A stretch of 64,000 nucleotides of DNA from Solimonas_A sp052035235 (lineage in GTDB: Bacteria > Pseudomonadota > Gammaproteobacteria > Nevskiales > Nevskiaceae): contig JBPOHT010000026.1 of the NCBI GenBank assembly GCA_052035235.1, positions 76,186 through 140,185 of the forward strand, in the 5' to 3' direction. Each line of letters opens with the position of its first letter. Position 1 is the stretch's first letter. Under the pieces are notes generated by a model. That model was not told the origin of the DNA. It saw only the letters and a program-made list of their open reading frames with translations, and made no database searches. The position numbers and the translations under genes are program-made. Below, one piece after another: positions 34,774 through 45,698 of this stretch.

Positions 34774-34859
34774 GATTGCACAGGGAACAGCGTCGCCACA
34801 GCCCCCCGTTGTAGAGCAGGCATCGTGCCTGGAGACCGGCAAGTGCCGGCCCCGCGGGT

Positions 34860-36068
34860 TCAGCCGAACAGCCGGACCACCTTGTGCAGTGCAGCAACCA
34901 GCTGGTCGACGTCGTCCTCGCCGTTGTAGGCGGCCAGGGAGGCGCGGGCGGTGGCCGGTACGGCGAAGCGCTCCATCAGCGGCATGGTGCAGTGGTGGCC
35001 GGTGCGGATCGCCACGCCCTCCTGGTCCAGGATGCTGCCGATGTCGTGCGGATGGGCGCCTTCCATGACGAAGGACAGGATGCCGCCCTTGTTGGCGGCG
35101 GTGCCGATCAGCCGCAAGCCCGGGATCGCGGACACGCGCGGCGTGGCGTATTCCAGCAGGGCGTGCTCATGGGCGGCGATCGCCTCCAGGCCCACCGACC
35201 CGATCCAGTCCAGCGCCGCGGCAAAGCCGATGGCGCCGGCCATGTCGGGGGTGCCGGCCTCGAACTTGTAGGGCACCTCGTTCCAGGTGCTGCCCTCGAA
35301 GGCCACGGTGCGGATCATGTCGCCGCCACCATGCCAGGGCGGCATGGCTTCCAGATGCTCGCGCCTGGCCACCAGGCAGCCGAAGCCGGTGGGGCCATAG
35401 GCCTTGTGCGCCGAGCAGACGTAGAAATCCGCGCCCAGGGCGGGGAAGTCCACCGGCACGTGGGCAATGGCCTGGGCGCCGTCCACCAGCACCGGGATGC
35501 CGCGTGCCTTGGCCTCGCGGATGATGGCCTCCACCGGGTTGACCGTGCCCAGCGAGTTGGACACGTGCACCACCGAGATCAGCCGGGTACGCGGGCCGAT
35601 CAGCTTCAGCCATTGCTCGAACACCAGCTCGCCGGCGTCGTTCACCGGGGCGGCCACGGTCCTGGCGCCCGCCAACTGCCAGGGCACGATGTTGGAGTGG
35701 TGCTCCATGCCGGTCAGCAGCACCTCGTCGCCGGGCTGGAGGCGCGGCGCCAGGAAGCTGCGCGCCACCAGGTTGATGGCCTCGGTGGTGCCACGGGTGA
35801 AGACGATCTCTTCGCGGGTGGCGTTGAACCAGCGTGCGATGCGATCGCGCGCGCCCTCGTACAGGCCGGTGGCACGCTCGGCCAGCTCGTGCACCGCACG
35901 GTGCACGTTGGCGTTGGAGGTCCTGTAGTAACCGTCCATCGCGCGCAGCACGCTTTCGGGCTTCTGCGTGGTGGCGGCGTTGTCGAGGTAGGCCAGGCGC
36001 TTGCCGCGCACCTGCTCACGCAGGATCGGGAAGTCCGCGCGCACCCGCGCCAGGTCGTAGCTGCTCAC
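34860..36068 (-). CDS. sufS: Cysteine desulfurase SufS
   Basis: SufS takes sulfur from cysteine for iron-sulfur cluster assembly. The 402-residue PLP enzyme shows AYLDNAATTQKPESVL near the N-terminus, GMEHHSNIVPWQ, the PLP lysine in CSAHKAYGPTGFG, and the catalytic Cys in RTGHHCTMPLM. The start is a GTG in a GTGA overlap with sufD. It is the last gene of the suf operon. No sufE or sufU, its usual sulfur acceptor, lies beside it. Confidence 0.94.
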   Translation of the reverse strand: MSSYDLARVRADFPILREQVRGKRLAYLDNAATTQKPESVLRAMDGYYRTSNANVHRAVHELAERATGLYEGARDRIARWFNATREEIVFTRGTTEAINLVARSFLAPRLQPGDEVLLTGMEHHSNIVPWQLAGARTVAAPVNDAGELVFEQWLKLIGPRTRLISVVHVSNSLGTVNPVEAIIREAKARGIPVLVDGAQAIAHVPVDFPALGADFYVCSAHKAYGPTGFGCLVARREHLEAMPPWHGGGDMIRTVAFEGSTWNEVPYKFEAGTPDMAGAIGFAAALDWIGSVGLEAIAAHEHALLEYATPRVSAIPGLRLIGTAANKGGILSFVMEGAHPHDIGSILDQEGVAIRTGHHCTMPLMERFAVPATARASLAAYNGEDDVDQLVAALHKVVRLFG

Positions 36069-37156
36069 TGCAGGGCCTCCAGCTGCTCGGTGTTCGGCAG
36101 CTGGCGCAGCAGGCGCTTGGTCACGCGGCTGCGCACGTCTTCCAGGCGGATGTGCTGCAGCACCTCGTGGGCGAAGGTCCAGGTCAGCAGCGCGCGCGCG
36201 GTGGGTTCCGGCAGGCCGCGCGAGCGCAGGTAGAACAGTGCCTCGTCGTCGAGCTGGCCGAAGGTGGCGCCATGCGCGCACTTCACGTCGTCGGCGTAGA
36301 TCTCGAGTTCGGGTTTGGCGTTGATCTCGGCGCCGGGCGACAGGATCAGGTTGGCGATGCGTTGCTCGGAGTCGGTCTTCTGCGCGTCCTTGTGGACGCG
36401 GATCATGCCGTTGAACACGCCGCGCGCCTTGTCGCGGGCGATGCCGCGGTACTGCTCGCGGCTGATGCAATGCGGTGCGCGGTGCTCGATGCGCGTGTGG
36501 TTGTCCACGTGACCGTCGCCGGTCGGCGCATAGAGGCCGTGCAGGTGGATCGCCGCGCCGGGCTCGGCGAGGTCCACGTTGAGGTCATGGCGCGTCAGGC
36601 GCCCGCCCAGGTCCACGGTGACCACGTCGCAGCAGGCGTCGCGCGACAGGCGCAGGTTGATGCGCGTGATGCGGTGGGAGTCGGCGCCAGCGTCGTTGAG
36701 GCGGATGAGGTGCAACTGCGCGCCGGCTTCCAGCTCGATGTCGGCGAAGATGGTCTCGAACACGCCGTCGCCGGAGGTGTTGAGGATCATCGTGGCTTCG
36801 CTGCCGCGTTCCAGGTGCAGGCGGTGGCGCTGGTGCGCACGGTCCGCGGGGCGGATCGGGTCTTCGCGGCGGGTGTTGGCGGGGATGCGCAGCTCGGTGA
36901 CGCCGCCGGCAAAGGCAGCGTTGAGCGCGTCCAGCGCATCGCCGTGACCGGTGGCGGATGCCAGCTCGGCTTCCGGTTGCAGCGCGGCCTCCGGCAGCGC
37001 AGCCAGGGCGGCGAGGTTGGTGTACTTCCACTCCTCCAGGTCGGTGGAGGGGAACCCGGCCGTCAGGAAAGCGTCCAGCGCCTTGCGGCGTTCGCCGGTC
37101 TGTGCAGCCGCCGGCAGCGCCTCGAAGGCGCGGCGGAAGGGAGAGAGGTCGAGCAT
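36065..37156 (-). CDS. sufD: Fe-S assembly scaffold protein SufD
   Basis: SufD pairs with SufB and two SufC ATPases to build iron-sulfur clusters. The 363-residue product has FPSTDLEEWKYTNLAALAAL near the N-terminus and the C-terminal SufBD core with CAHGATFGQLDDEALFYLRS and RGLPEPTARALLTWTFAHEV. The conserved His in CAHGATFG corresponds to the SufD residue needed for cluster assembly. It begins one base after the sufC stop and overlaps sufS. Confidence 0.94.
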   Translation of the reverse strand: MLDLSPFRRAFEALPAAAQTGERRKALDAFLTAGFPSTDLEEWKYTNLAALAALPEAALQPEAELASATGHGDALDALNAAFAGGVTELRIPANTRREDPIRPADRAHQRHRLHLERGSEATMILNTSGDGVFETIFADIELEAGAQLHLIRLNDAGADSHRITRINLRLSRDACCDVVTVDLGGRLTRHDLNVDLAEPGAAIHLHGLYAPTGDGHVDNHTRIEHRAPHCISREQYRGIARDKARGVFNGMIRVHKDAQKTDSEQRIANLILSPGAEINAKPELEIYADDVKCAHGATFGQLDDEALFYLRSRGLPEPTARALLTWTFAHEVLQHIRLEDVRSRVTKRLLRQLPNTEQLEALQ

Positions 37157-37157
37157 C

Positions 37158-37904
<747 letters not shown>

Positions 37905-37949
37905 GGCGTTCTTCTGGCTCGAACCTTTCGGCTCTGGCTATGGCATCGG

Positions 37950-39413
<1,464 letters not shown>

Positions 39414-39417
39414 GGTT

Positions 39418-39876
39418 TTAGAGCCTCTCCGTGCGAGTGGCACTGATGAATTGGACCGGCATCTCGGACCGGCGCTGCGGGGCGGCAAGCTGGTCCAGGG
39501 TGACGGCTTCCAGGGCTTGGCGGATCGCGGTATTGATCAGGCGCCAGCCGTGCCGGGTGCCGCATTTCGACTCCAGGCCGCAGCTGCCCTCATGAATCGA
39601 GCACTCGGTGACCCCGATGGGTCCTTCCAGTGCCCGGATCACGTCAGCCACCGAAATCTGGCCCGGCGCCCGTACCAGCCGGTAGCCACCATGGGCGCCG
39701 CGAGTGGATTCGAGCAGGCCGCCGCGGGTCAATGTTTTCAATAGCTTGGCGACAGTCGGGGAGGGAAGGTGACTGCGTTCCGCCAGCTCTACCCCGTTAT
39801 GCACGCGCGCCGGCTCGGCGGCGATGAGCGTCATCACCACGGTGGCGTAATCGGCCAGTTTGCTGAGCTTGAGCAT
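39418..39876 (-). CDS. Rrf2-family Fe-S regulator (SufR/IscR-like)
   Basis: The 152-residue protein has an N-terminal winged helix (LSKLADYATVVMTLIAAEPA) with the recognition helix in SPTVAKLLKTLTRGGLLES, and three cysteines in ECSIHEGSCGLESKC (C-x6-C-x5-C), fitting an IscR-like [2Fe-2S] site. As the first gene of the suf operon it should sense cluster status and repress its own operon when clusters are plentiful. This gene order is typical of Xanthomonas-like suf operons. Confidence 0.92.
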   Translation of the reverse strand: MLKLSKLADYATVVMTLIAAEPARVHNGVELAERSHLPSPTVAKLLKTLTRGGLLESTRGAHGGYRLVRAPGQISVADVIRALEGPIGVTECSIHEGSCGLESKCGTRHGWRLINTAIRQALEAVTLDQLAAPQRRSEMPVQFISATRTERL

Positions 39877-39912
39877 GCAATTAAGACCAAAGAAGTCCTG
39901 ATTGGGGCGCGC

Positions 39913-39941
39913 ATGTTACTGCTGCGCGTCAGCCGGGACAA
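39913..39941 (-). promoter_or_regulatory. Candidate promoter of the suf operon
   Basis: On the minus strand TTGTCC (39936-39941) and TAACAT (39913-39918) are 17 bases apart. Transcription would start near 39905, about 29 bases before the Rrf2 ATG. An Rrf2 operator would be expected to overlap this region; I found no clear IscR type-1 box. Confidence 0.55.
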
Positions 39942-40025
39942 CCCTTGGATGCACGGTCGCGAGGATGAAGAAGACGACGTGGCCCGGTTCGCGCAGCGAG
40001 CCGGGAGCGTCAATAGGGCGGGCAT

Positions 40026-40054
40026 CCCGGCTCGCCTGCGGCAAACCGGGCTAC
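40026..40054. repeat. 29-bp repeat, single copy
   Basis: This 29-base unit (ending CAAACCGGGCTAC) matches the arms of the paired repeat at 49179-49253: it shares the GCCTGCGGCAAACC core. It sits just before the stop of the phosphodiesterase gene on the minus strand, in the gap between that gene and the suf operon. Confidence 0.7.
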
Positions 40055-40064
40055 GCGGCAGGGC

Positions 40065-40970
40065 CTAGCGGATCGGCGCCGCACAATCGTACTTGTTCGC
40101 CGCCAGGACCTCGCGATAGCGGTCCGGGAAATTGGTGAACAGGCCGTCCACGCAGTATCCGGCGATGCGTTCCAGGTCCTCGGTGCTGTTGACCGTATAG
40201 GGATGCATGGCCAGGCCCAGGCCGTGGGCCTGCTGCACCAGGCTGGCGTTGACGTCGCCCAGCGGCGGGCCGATGCCGAAGCTGTAGCGGGCGATCAGCG
40301 CCATGGTGGCGGCGTTGGTGGTGAGGGGCTGCATCAGCTGGATCAACGGGATTTCCGGGTCCAGGCGCTGCATTTCCAGCAGTACCGTCGGGACGAAGGA
40401 CTGCACCAGCACCTGGCGGCGCTGCACCGCGCCCTCGCGCAGGCCGTACTGGTTCATCAGGTCGAGCAGGCGCTGCGCCACCGAGGGCTGGCCCTGGCCC
40501 AGGCCGGGCTTGATCTCGATGTAGTAGTTCACGTCCTTGCCGTAGCGCTGGAAGACTTCTTCCAGCGTCGGGATGGTCTGGCCCACGTACTCCGGTTTCG
40601 CGCGCTCCGGGTAGGTTTCGTTGAACCAGCTGCCCATGTCGCAGGTTTTCAGCTGCGCCAGGGTCTTGCTGCTGACGTTGCCGGTGCAGTTCTCGGCCGG
40701 GCCGCGGGCGGTGCGGTTCAGCGTGGTGTCGTGCAGGCAGACCAGCACGCCGTCGGACGTGGAGTAGACGTCCTGCTCGATGTACTCCGCACCCATCTGC
40801 AGCGCCAGGTCATAGGCGGCCAGTGTGTGCTCCGGCGCGTGGCCGGAGGCGCCGCGGTGGGCGACGATGACCTGGTCGGTCTTCAGGACCGGGGTGGCAG
40901 CGCCGTTGGGCGCTACCGAGGAGCCGCAGCCGGCCAGCAGGCCGACGGCGAGGATCAGGGCAGAACGCAT
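40065..40970 (-). CDS. Glycerophosphodiester phosphodiesterase, lipoprotein
   Basis: The 301-residue protein hydrolyses glycerophosphodiesters to glycerol-3-phosphate and an alcohol. The ATG at 40970 gives a lipoprotein signal ending in VGLLAGC. The catalytic motifs are VIVAHRGASGHAPEHTLAAY, YIEQDVYSTSDGVLVCLHD and YYIEIKPG, with the two His residues and metal-binding Glu/Asp residues in place. It is a single gene on the minus strand between the suf operon and the thioesterase gene. Confidence 0.93.
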   Translation of the reverse strand: MRSALILAVGLLAGCGSSVAPNGAATPVLKTDQVIVAHRGASGHAPEHTLAAYDLALQMGAEYIEQDVYSTSDGVLVCLHDTTLNRTARGPAENCTGNVSSKTLAQLKTCDMGSWFNETYPERAKPEYVGQTIPTLEEVFQRYGKDVNYYIEIKPGLGQGQPSVAQRLLDLMNQYGLREGAVQRRQVLVQSFVPTVLLEMQRLDPEIPLIQLMQPLTTNAATMALIARYSFGIGPPLGDVNASLVQQAHGLGLAMHPYTVNSTEDLERIAGYCVDGLFTNFPDRYREVLAANKYDCAAPIR

Positions 40971-41010
40971 GCAATACTCCGAGGATATCCGCACAGGTTA
41001 ACCTGCTCGC

Positions 41011-41466
41011 ATGACAGAACAAGCAAGGCCGGCGCCCGCCTGGGACGTACAGAACCCCTTTATCCAGCCCATCACGGTCGGGGCGGAGCATCTGGATGCC
41101 TTCGGCCACACCAATAACGTGGTCTACCTGCAGTGGCTGGAGAAGGTCGCCTGGGCGCATTCGGTGAGCCTGGGTTTCGGCTTCGAGGACTACGAGCGCA
41201 CGGGCGTGGGCTGCGTGGCGCGCCGGCACGAGCTGGACTACCTGGCGGCGACCTTCGCCGGCGACGAGCTGCTGGCCGCCACCTGGATCCACGAGAACGA
41301 CGGCAAGCTCAGCATGTGGCGCCGCTACCAGATCATCCGCGTGGCCGACGGCAAGACCGTGCTGCGAGGACAGACGCACTGGGTCTGTATCGACATGAAG
41401 ACCGGCCGGCCGCGGCGCCAGCCGGAGGAATTCCTCAAGGCCTACGTGCCGGCGCTGCCGAGGTAG
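41011..41466 (+). CDS. Hot-dog acyl-CoA thioesterase (YbgC/4HBT-like)
   Basis: The 151-residue protein has the 4HBT family core GAEHLDAFGHTNNVVYLQWL, with the catalytic Asp and the HxNN pattern, and a C-terminal VLRGQTHWVCIDMKTGRPRR strand typical of these thioesterases. It likely hydrolyses acyl-CoA; the chain length is unknown. It overlaps the 3' end of the convergent DUF3293 gene by 25 bases. Confidence 0.88.
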   Translation: MTEQARPAPAWDVQNPFIQPITVGAEHLDAFGHTNNVVYLQWLEKVAWAHSVSLGFGFEDYERTGVGCVARRHELDYLAATFAGDELLAATWIHENDGKLSMWRRYQIIRVADGKTVLRGQTHWVCIDMKTGRPRRQPEEFLKAYVPALPR

Positions 41467-41876
41467 AGCAGGCGCGGCGCCTCGCCCAGGCGGGCGCTGA
41501 CGATCGCGTTCTGGCCGTATTGCCGGCCCAGCGCACGCGCCAGGCCGCGCGGTGGGTCCACCAGCAGGAAGCCGGGCTCGTCGGGCCATTGCCCGGCGGG
41601 GTCGCCGTGCAGGCTGGGGTAGTGGACCAGACCGCTGGCCTGCAGTCCGGCTTCCATCCCGGCGTGGCGCAGCCGGTTTTGCCAGTCCATCAACCGCCGC
41701 GAGTGCGGGTTGCAGGGCGTTACCAGCGCCCAGTGCTGCCGACAGCCGCCCAGCAAGGCCAGACGCCGCACGGCCGCCGCGTCATGGACTCCGATGCGCA
41801 GCGTCAGCTCCGCGCCGGGTAGGCGCACGCGGTACAGCGTCGTGCGATAAGCCCGGTCGAGCGAGGCGGCGTTCAC
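41442..41876 (-). CDS. DUF3293-family protein
   Basis: The 144-residue protein shows the DUF3293 pattern: an N-terminal YRTTLYRVRLPG, WALVTPCNPHSRRLMDWQNR, and the C-terminal GRQYGQNAIVSARLGEAPRL. The function of the family is unknown. The start is a GTG in a GTGA overlap with the hydrolase gene, so both are translated together. Its 3' end overlaps the thioesterase gene on the other strand. Confidence 0.8.
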   Translation of the reverse strand: MNAASLDRAYRTTLYRVRLPGAELTLRIGVHDAAAVRRLALLGGCRQHWALVTPCNPHSRRLMDWQNRLRHAGMEAGLQASGLVHYPSLHGDPAGQWPDEPGFLLVDPPRGLARALGRQYGQNAIVSARLGEAPRLLYLGSAGT

Positions 41877-42382
41877 GCCGCGCGCCGCAACAGGTCGTCG
41901 AACAGCAGCGCCAGGGCGTCCAACTGGTCGTTGAGCCCATGATCCGCGTCCAGCAAGTGCAGCTCCGCACGGTGGCGGCGCGCGAATTCGAGGCCGCGCT
42001 CCACCGGCACGATATCGTCGCCCCAGCCGTGGACCACGCTGCACAGGGCCGGGACACCCTGGGGTTCTTCCTCCCAGCCGGGGAAGTACAGGGCAGGGGC
42101 CATCAGGAACAGGGCGCGGGGCTGCAGCGTGGCACAGGCCTGCGCCGAGACGTAGCCGCCCATGCTGGAGCCCACCAGCACCAGGCTGTGGCGCGCCCGT
42201 GGGGCGAGGGCCAGCAACTGGGCCACGCGCTCGCGGGGATCGTGGGTGCGACTATAATCCGGGCTGAGGACTTCGTAGCCACGCTGGCGCGCGGTCACGG
42301 CAAGATGCTGGATCTTGGTGCCCCAGGGCCCGGATTCCTTGCCATGGGCGAAAACCACGAGACGATCGGGAAGGTCTTTCAT
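41873..42382 (-). CDS. YqiA-like alpha/beta hydrolase
   Basis: The 169-residue protein is a small alpha/beta hydrolase. The nucleophile Ser is in LVGSSMGGYVSAQA, the acidic residue in HGWGDDIVPVERG and the His in LLDADHGLND. It has the length and motif order of YqiA/YcfP-type esterases. It precedes the DUF3293 gene in one transcript. It is divergent from the next gene with only 30 bases between. Confidence 0.85.
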   Translation of the reverse strand: MKDLPDRLVVFAHGKESGPWGTKIQHLAVTARQRGYEVLSPDYSRTHDPRERVAQLLALAPRARHSLVLVGSSMGGYVSAQACATLQPRALFLMAPALYFPGWEEEPQGVPALCSVVHGWGDDIVPVERGLEFARRHRAELHLLDADHGLNDQLDALALLFDDLLRRAA

Positions 42383-42412
42383 GTCTGAACGCTGGCTGAC
42401 GACCGGAGCATT

Positions 42413-42727
42413 ATGATGCCCGACGACGACAAGCAGGCCGCCGAAGAGCGCCTGACCCTGGCGGAACGCCGCCGCAAGCGACGCCGCGAGCGCAAGCAGC
42501 CGCTGGAAGTGCGCATGACCATGCGCTTCAAGTTCGGCGACGAGCCCGACGACGTCATCACCATGATGGACGACCGCGCGGTGCCGATGGTCGACAACGT
42601 ATTCAAGAACCGCGACAAGATCGTGCGCGGCTTCGTGGGCCTGCTGGTCCGCGCCGGCATGAAGCAGCCCAAGGTTGCCGGCGAAGTATTCCCCCTGATC
42701 AAACTCCTCCGCGGCAAGCGTCCATGA
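42413..42727 (+). CDS. Basic hypothetical protein
   Basis: I do not recognise this 104-residue protein. It has a strongly basic N-terminal helix (LAERRRKRRRERKQPLEVRM) and no membrane segment or cysteine. ATG codons at 42413 and 42416 are both possible starts. It overlaps the next gene by four bases (ATGA) and heads a three-gene run with a small membrane protein and a membrane-anchored hydrolase, which suggests a shared task. Nucleic-acid or membrane-surface binding is possible from the basic helix but unproven. Confidence 0.7.
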   Translation: MMPDDDKQAAEERLTLAERRRKRRRERKQPLEVRMTMRFKFGDEPDDVITMMDDRAVPMVDNVFKNRDKIVRGFVGLLVRAGMKQPKVAGEVFPLIKLLRGKRP

Positions 42728-43017
42728 AAGGCATCCAAATCTTCAATGCCGTCGCCATGGCGGCGGCGGCTTCCTTCGCGTCCACCATCGGCGTGGTCAC
42801 CCTGCTGTACGCCGTCTACCTGGACAGCGTGCCGCGCCTGCGTGAGGACTGGCCCCTGGTGGTCACCACCTTCCTGGTGTTCTGCGTCCTGTTCCTGCTC
42901 TCGGTGCTGGCCTTCCACGCCCACCGCCGCGAGAAGTCCTGGCGCTGGCCGGCGGAAGCCGTGCTGCTGCTCGGCATCTTCGGCGGCGGTGGGATCCTGT
43001 ACCGCGCCCTGCTCTGA
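42724..43017 (+). CDS. Small three-helix membrane protein
   Basis: The 97-residue protein has three hydrophobic segments: FASTIGVVTLLYAVYL, VTTFLVFCVLFLLSVLAF and AVLLLGIFGGGGILY, joined by short polar loops with a HAHRREKSWRW stretch between the last two. I do not recognise the family. It overlaps the upstream and downstream genes by four and one base, so all three are translated as a unit. Confidence 0.75.
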   Translation: MKGIQIFNAVAMAAAASFASTIGVVTLLYAVYLDSVPRLREDWPLVVTTFLVFCVLFLLSVLAFHAHRREKSWRWPAEAVLLLGIFGGGGILYRALL

Positions 43018-44426
43018 TGGAACTGCCAGCGCCGCGGCAATGGGAGCCGCTGAGCTTCGTGCCGATGCTGGCCGGGCTCTGCTGGCTGCTGCCGGATGCC
43101 GGTGGCGCCTGGTTGTTCTGGGCCCTGCTGCCCGGCGTGCTGCTGCTGTCCAGCGGCACCGCACTGCTGCTGTTCCCCGGCGATCCGCGTATCAGTGCCT
43201 ACATGGCGCTGGCCGGGCTCCTGGGCGTGCTGTTCTTCCTGCCGGCCTGGATCGCGGGCGGCTTCTGGCAGGCCCTGCTGGCCCTGGCCGGCAGCCTGGC
43301 CAGCTTCATGGTGGCGGGCAGGGCCGCGCTCACCCGCGAGCCACAGGGCCTGGATGTGCCGCCCCCCGACCGCGGCCCGCAGATGGACCTCAAGGTGGGC
43401 ATGGACGAGGCGGTGCTGGGCTACTTCGTCGGCGGCGCGCGCATGCCGGCTGGCGAGCAGGCCTTGCAGGTCTGCCGGCAGGCCGAGCAGATGCTCGCCG
43501 CGATCCGCGAGCGCGGCCTGGACCGCGACCCGGCGGCGCTGCACCCCGAGCCGCCGCCGCCGGCCCGGGTGTTCATCCAGAAGGCGCGACACCGCGGGCA
43601 GGACTACGAGGTGCTGCGCTTCGACAGCGGCTTCGTCCCCGACGCGGGCCTGCCTGGCGCGGCCGTCTGGAATGCCCATGAGCGCAACCGCGAGTGTCAC
43701 GTGCGCCTGCTGCGCCACCCCGGGCCGCCGCGGCCCTGGCTGCTGTGCATCCACGGCTACCGCATGGGTACCCCCTGGCTGGATTTCAGCCTGTTCGGGC
43801 CGCGCTGGCTGCATCACCGCCTGGGCTTCAACCTGATCCAGCCGGTGCTGCCGCTGCACGGCCCTCGCCGCATCGGCGCCCGCAGTGGCGACCACTACCT
43901 GGACGGCGATCCGCTGGACCTGGTCCATGCCCAGTCGCAGGCGCTGTGGGACCTGCGCCGCAGCCTGGCCTGGCTGCGCCAGAACGAGGGCAGGGCCCGG
44001 GTCGGCGTCATGGGCTACTCCCTGGGTGGCTACAACGCCGCCCTGCTGGCGTCCTACGAGCGCGAGCTGGACTTCACGCTGGCGGTGATCCCGGTCACGG
44101 ATTTCGCCTCGGCGCTGATGCGCTTCGTGCCGCCCGGGCACCTGCGCTACTACCGCGAGCATGGCCTGGACGAGCAGCGCTACCGCGACATCCTGCAGGT
44201 GGTTTCGCCCCTGGCGCGGGCGCCGCTGCTGCCGCGCGACCGCCTGCACGTGGTGGCCGCCGCCGCCGACCGCATCGTCCTGCCGCATCACCCGCTGGCG
44301 CTGGGCCGGCACTGGGACGTGCCGGTCACCTGGTACCAGGGCTCTCATCTCTCGATCCGCTACGAACGCGAGCCCGGCCTGGCGCTGAAACACGCCGCCG
44401 CCGCGGCCGGCTGGCCGGTTTCCTGA
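43017..44426 (+). CDS. Membrane-anchored alpha/beta hydrolase
   Basis: The 469-residue protein begins with four hydrophobic segments (about residues 15-95), followed by a soluble alpha/beta hydrolase domain. LLCIHGYRMGTPWLDFSL forms the oxyanion region, the nucleophile Ser335 is in VGVMGYSLGGYNAAL, the acidic residue is probably in AAAADRIVLP and the His in QGSHLSIRYE. No substrate can be named. It is the last gene of a three-gene coupled set and is followed by a perfect hairpin and the KAS III-like gene. Confidence 0.8.
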   Translation: MELPAPRQWEPLSFVPMLAGLCWLLPDAGGAWLFWALLPGVLLLSSGTALLLFPGDPRISAYMALAGLLGVLFFLPAWIAGGFWQALLALAGSLASFMVAGRAALTREPQGLDVPPPDRGPQMDLKVGMDEAVLGYFVGGARMPAGEQALQVCRQAEQMLAAIRERGLDRDPAALHPEPPPPARVFIQKARHRGQDYEVLRFDSGFVPDAGLPGAAVWNAHERNRECHVRLLRHPGPPRPWLLCIHGYRMGTPWLDFSLFGPRWLHHRLGFNLIQPVLPLHGPRRIGARSGDHYLDGDPLDLVHAQSQALWDLRRSLAWLRQNEGRARVGVMGYSLGGYNAALLASYERELDFTLAVIPVTDFASALMRFVPPGHLRYYREHGLDEQRYRDILQVVSPLARAPLLPRDRLHVVAAAADRIVLPHHPLALGRHWDVPVTWYQGSHLSIRYEREPGLALKHAAAAAGWPVS

Positions 44427-44437
44427 GCGCCTCGGCT

Positions 44438-44461
44438 GGCCGGCGGGATTTCCCGCCGGCC
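44438..44461. terminator. Perfect 11-bp inverted repeat before the KAS III gene
   Basis: GGCCGGCGGGA (44438-44448) and TCCCGCCGGCC (44451-44461) pair with a 2-base centre. No T run follows. It lies 11 bases after the hydrolase stop and may end or stabilise that transcript. Confidence 0.55.
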
Positions 44462-44524
44462 GGCACTCCGGCAGGCTAGAATCGGGAAAATCACCGAATT
44501 CCCCCCAATTCCTTCGGATTCCCC

Positions 44525-45646
44525 ATGAAACGAGTTGCCATTACCGGCACCGGACTGTTCACGCCGCCTCACAGCATCAGCAATGACGAGCTGGTGGCCT
44601 GCTACAACAGCTATGTCGAGCGCTACAACGCCGAGCACGCCGACGACATCGCCGCCGGCACGGTTCCGGCGCTGGCGCCCTCGTCCTCCGAGTTCATCCT
44701 CAAGGCTTCCGGCATCCGGTCGCGCTTCGTAATGGACAAGGAAGGCGTGCTGGACGTGGACGTGATGCGTCCGCGCTATCGCACCCGCAGCGACGACGAG
44801 CCCTCGATCATGGTCGAGATGGGCCTGGTCGCGGCGAAGCAGGCGCTGGAGCGTGCCGGCCGCAAGCCGGAGGACGTGGATTTCGTGCTGGTGGCCTGCT
44901 CCAACATGCAGCGCGGCTACCCGGCTATGGCGGTGGAGCTGCAGCACCATCTGGGCATCACCGGCTACGGCTACGACATGAACGTGGCCTGTGCCTCGGC
45001 CGCTTTCGGCATCCAGGCCGCGGTGGACGCCGTGCGCATGGGCAGCGCCCGTGCCGCCCTGGTGGTGAGCCCCGAGATCTGCTCCGGCCACCTCAATTTC
45101 CGCAACCGTGATTGCCACTTCATCTTCGGCGACGCCTGCACGGCGGTGCTGGTGGAGCCGCTGGAGACGGCGGTGTCGCCGGTGCGTTTCGAGGTGCTGG
45201 GCACGCGCCTGCAGACGCAGTTCTCCAACAACATCCGCAACAACTTCGGCTTCCTCAACGCCTGCGAAGTGCCGCCGCGCCGCTGGGACGACGTCCTGTT
45301 CCACCAGGAGGGCCGCAAGGTCTTCAAGGAAGTGGTGCCGATCGCCTCGGAGCTGATCGTGAACCACCTGACCGACCTGGGCCTGGCGCCGGATTCGGTG
45401 CGCCGCTTCTTCCTGCACCAAGCCAACCTGGGCATGAACCAGCTGATCTCCAAGCGCGTGCTGGGCCGTGATCCGGGACCGGACGAGGCGCCGGTGACGC
45501 TGGACGAATACGCCAACACCAGCTCCGCCGGTTCGGTGATCGCCTTCCACAAGCATCACGAGGATCTCAAGGCCGGCGATCTGGCCGTGCTTTGCGCCTT
45601 CGGCGCCGGCTACTCCGCCGGTTCCGTGGTGATGAAGCGGGTGTGA
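44525..45646 (+). CDS. FabH-like beta-ketoacyl-ACP synthase III, long form
   Basis: The 373-residue protein is a thiolase-fold condensing enzyme. The catalytic triad is visible: Cys in MNVACASAAFGIQAA, His in FFLHQANLGMNQL and Asn in EYANTSSAGSVIAFH. It is about 55 residues longer than E. coli FabH, with an extra segment (ERYNAEHADDIAAGTVPALA and the region around RPRYRTRSDDEPS). Related long KAS III enzymes prime fatty-acid synthesis with acyl-CoA in Pseudomonas. The primer here is unknown. It is a single gene between the hydrolase set and sppA. Confidence 0.88.
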   Translation: MKRVAITGTGLFTPPHSISNDELVACYNSYVERYNAEHADDIAAGTVPALAPSSSEFILKASGIRSRFVMDKEGVLDVDVMRPRYRTRSDDEPSIMVEMGLVAAKQALERAGRKPEDVDFVLVACSNMQRGYPAMAVELQHHLGITGYGYDMNVACASAAFGIQAAVDAVRMGSARAALVVSPEICSGHLNFRNRDCHFIFGDACTAVLVEPLETAVSPVRFEVLGTRLQTQFSNNIRNNFGFLNACEVPPRRWDDVLFHQEGRKVFKEVVPIASELIVNHLTDLGLAPDSVRRFFLHQANLGMNQLISKRVLGRDPGPDEAPVTLDEYANTSSAGSVIAFHKHHEDLKAGDLAVLCAFGAGYSAGSVVMKRV

Positions 45647-45698
45647 ACCCGGTCCGGCAGCGGCGGTCCAAGCGCGACTTCAGGTACTACAGGCATCC

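Noticed and set aside
39877..40064. A short plus-strand frame starting at 39769 across the suf promoter region
   Set aside because: It overlaps the Rrf2 gene in antisense and a REP unit and contains no recognisable motif.
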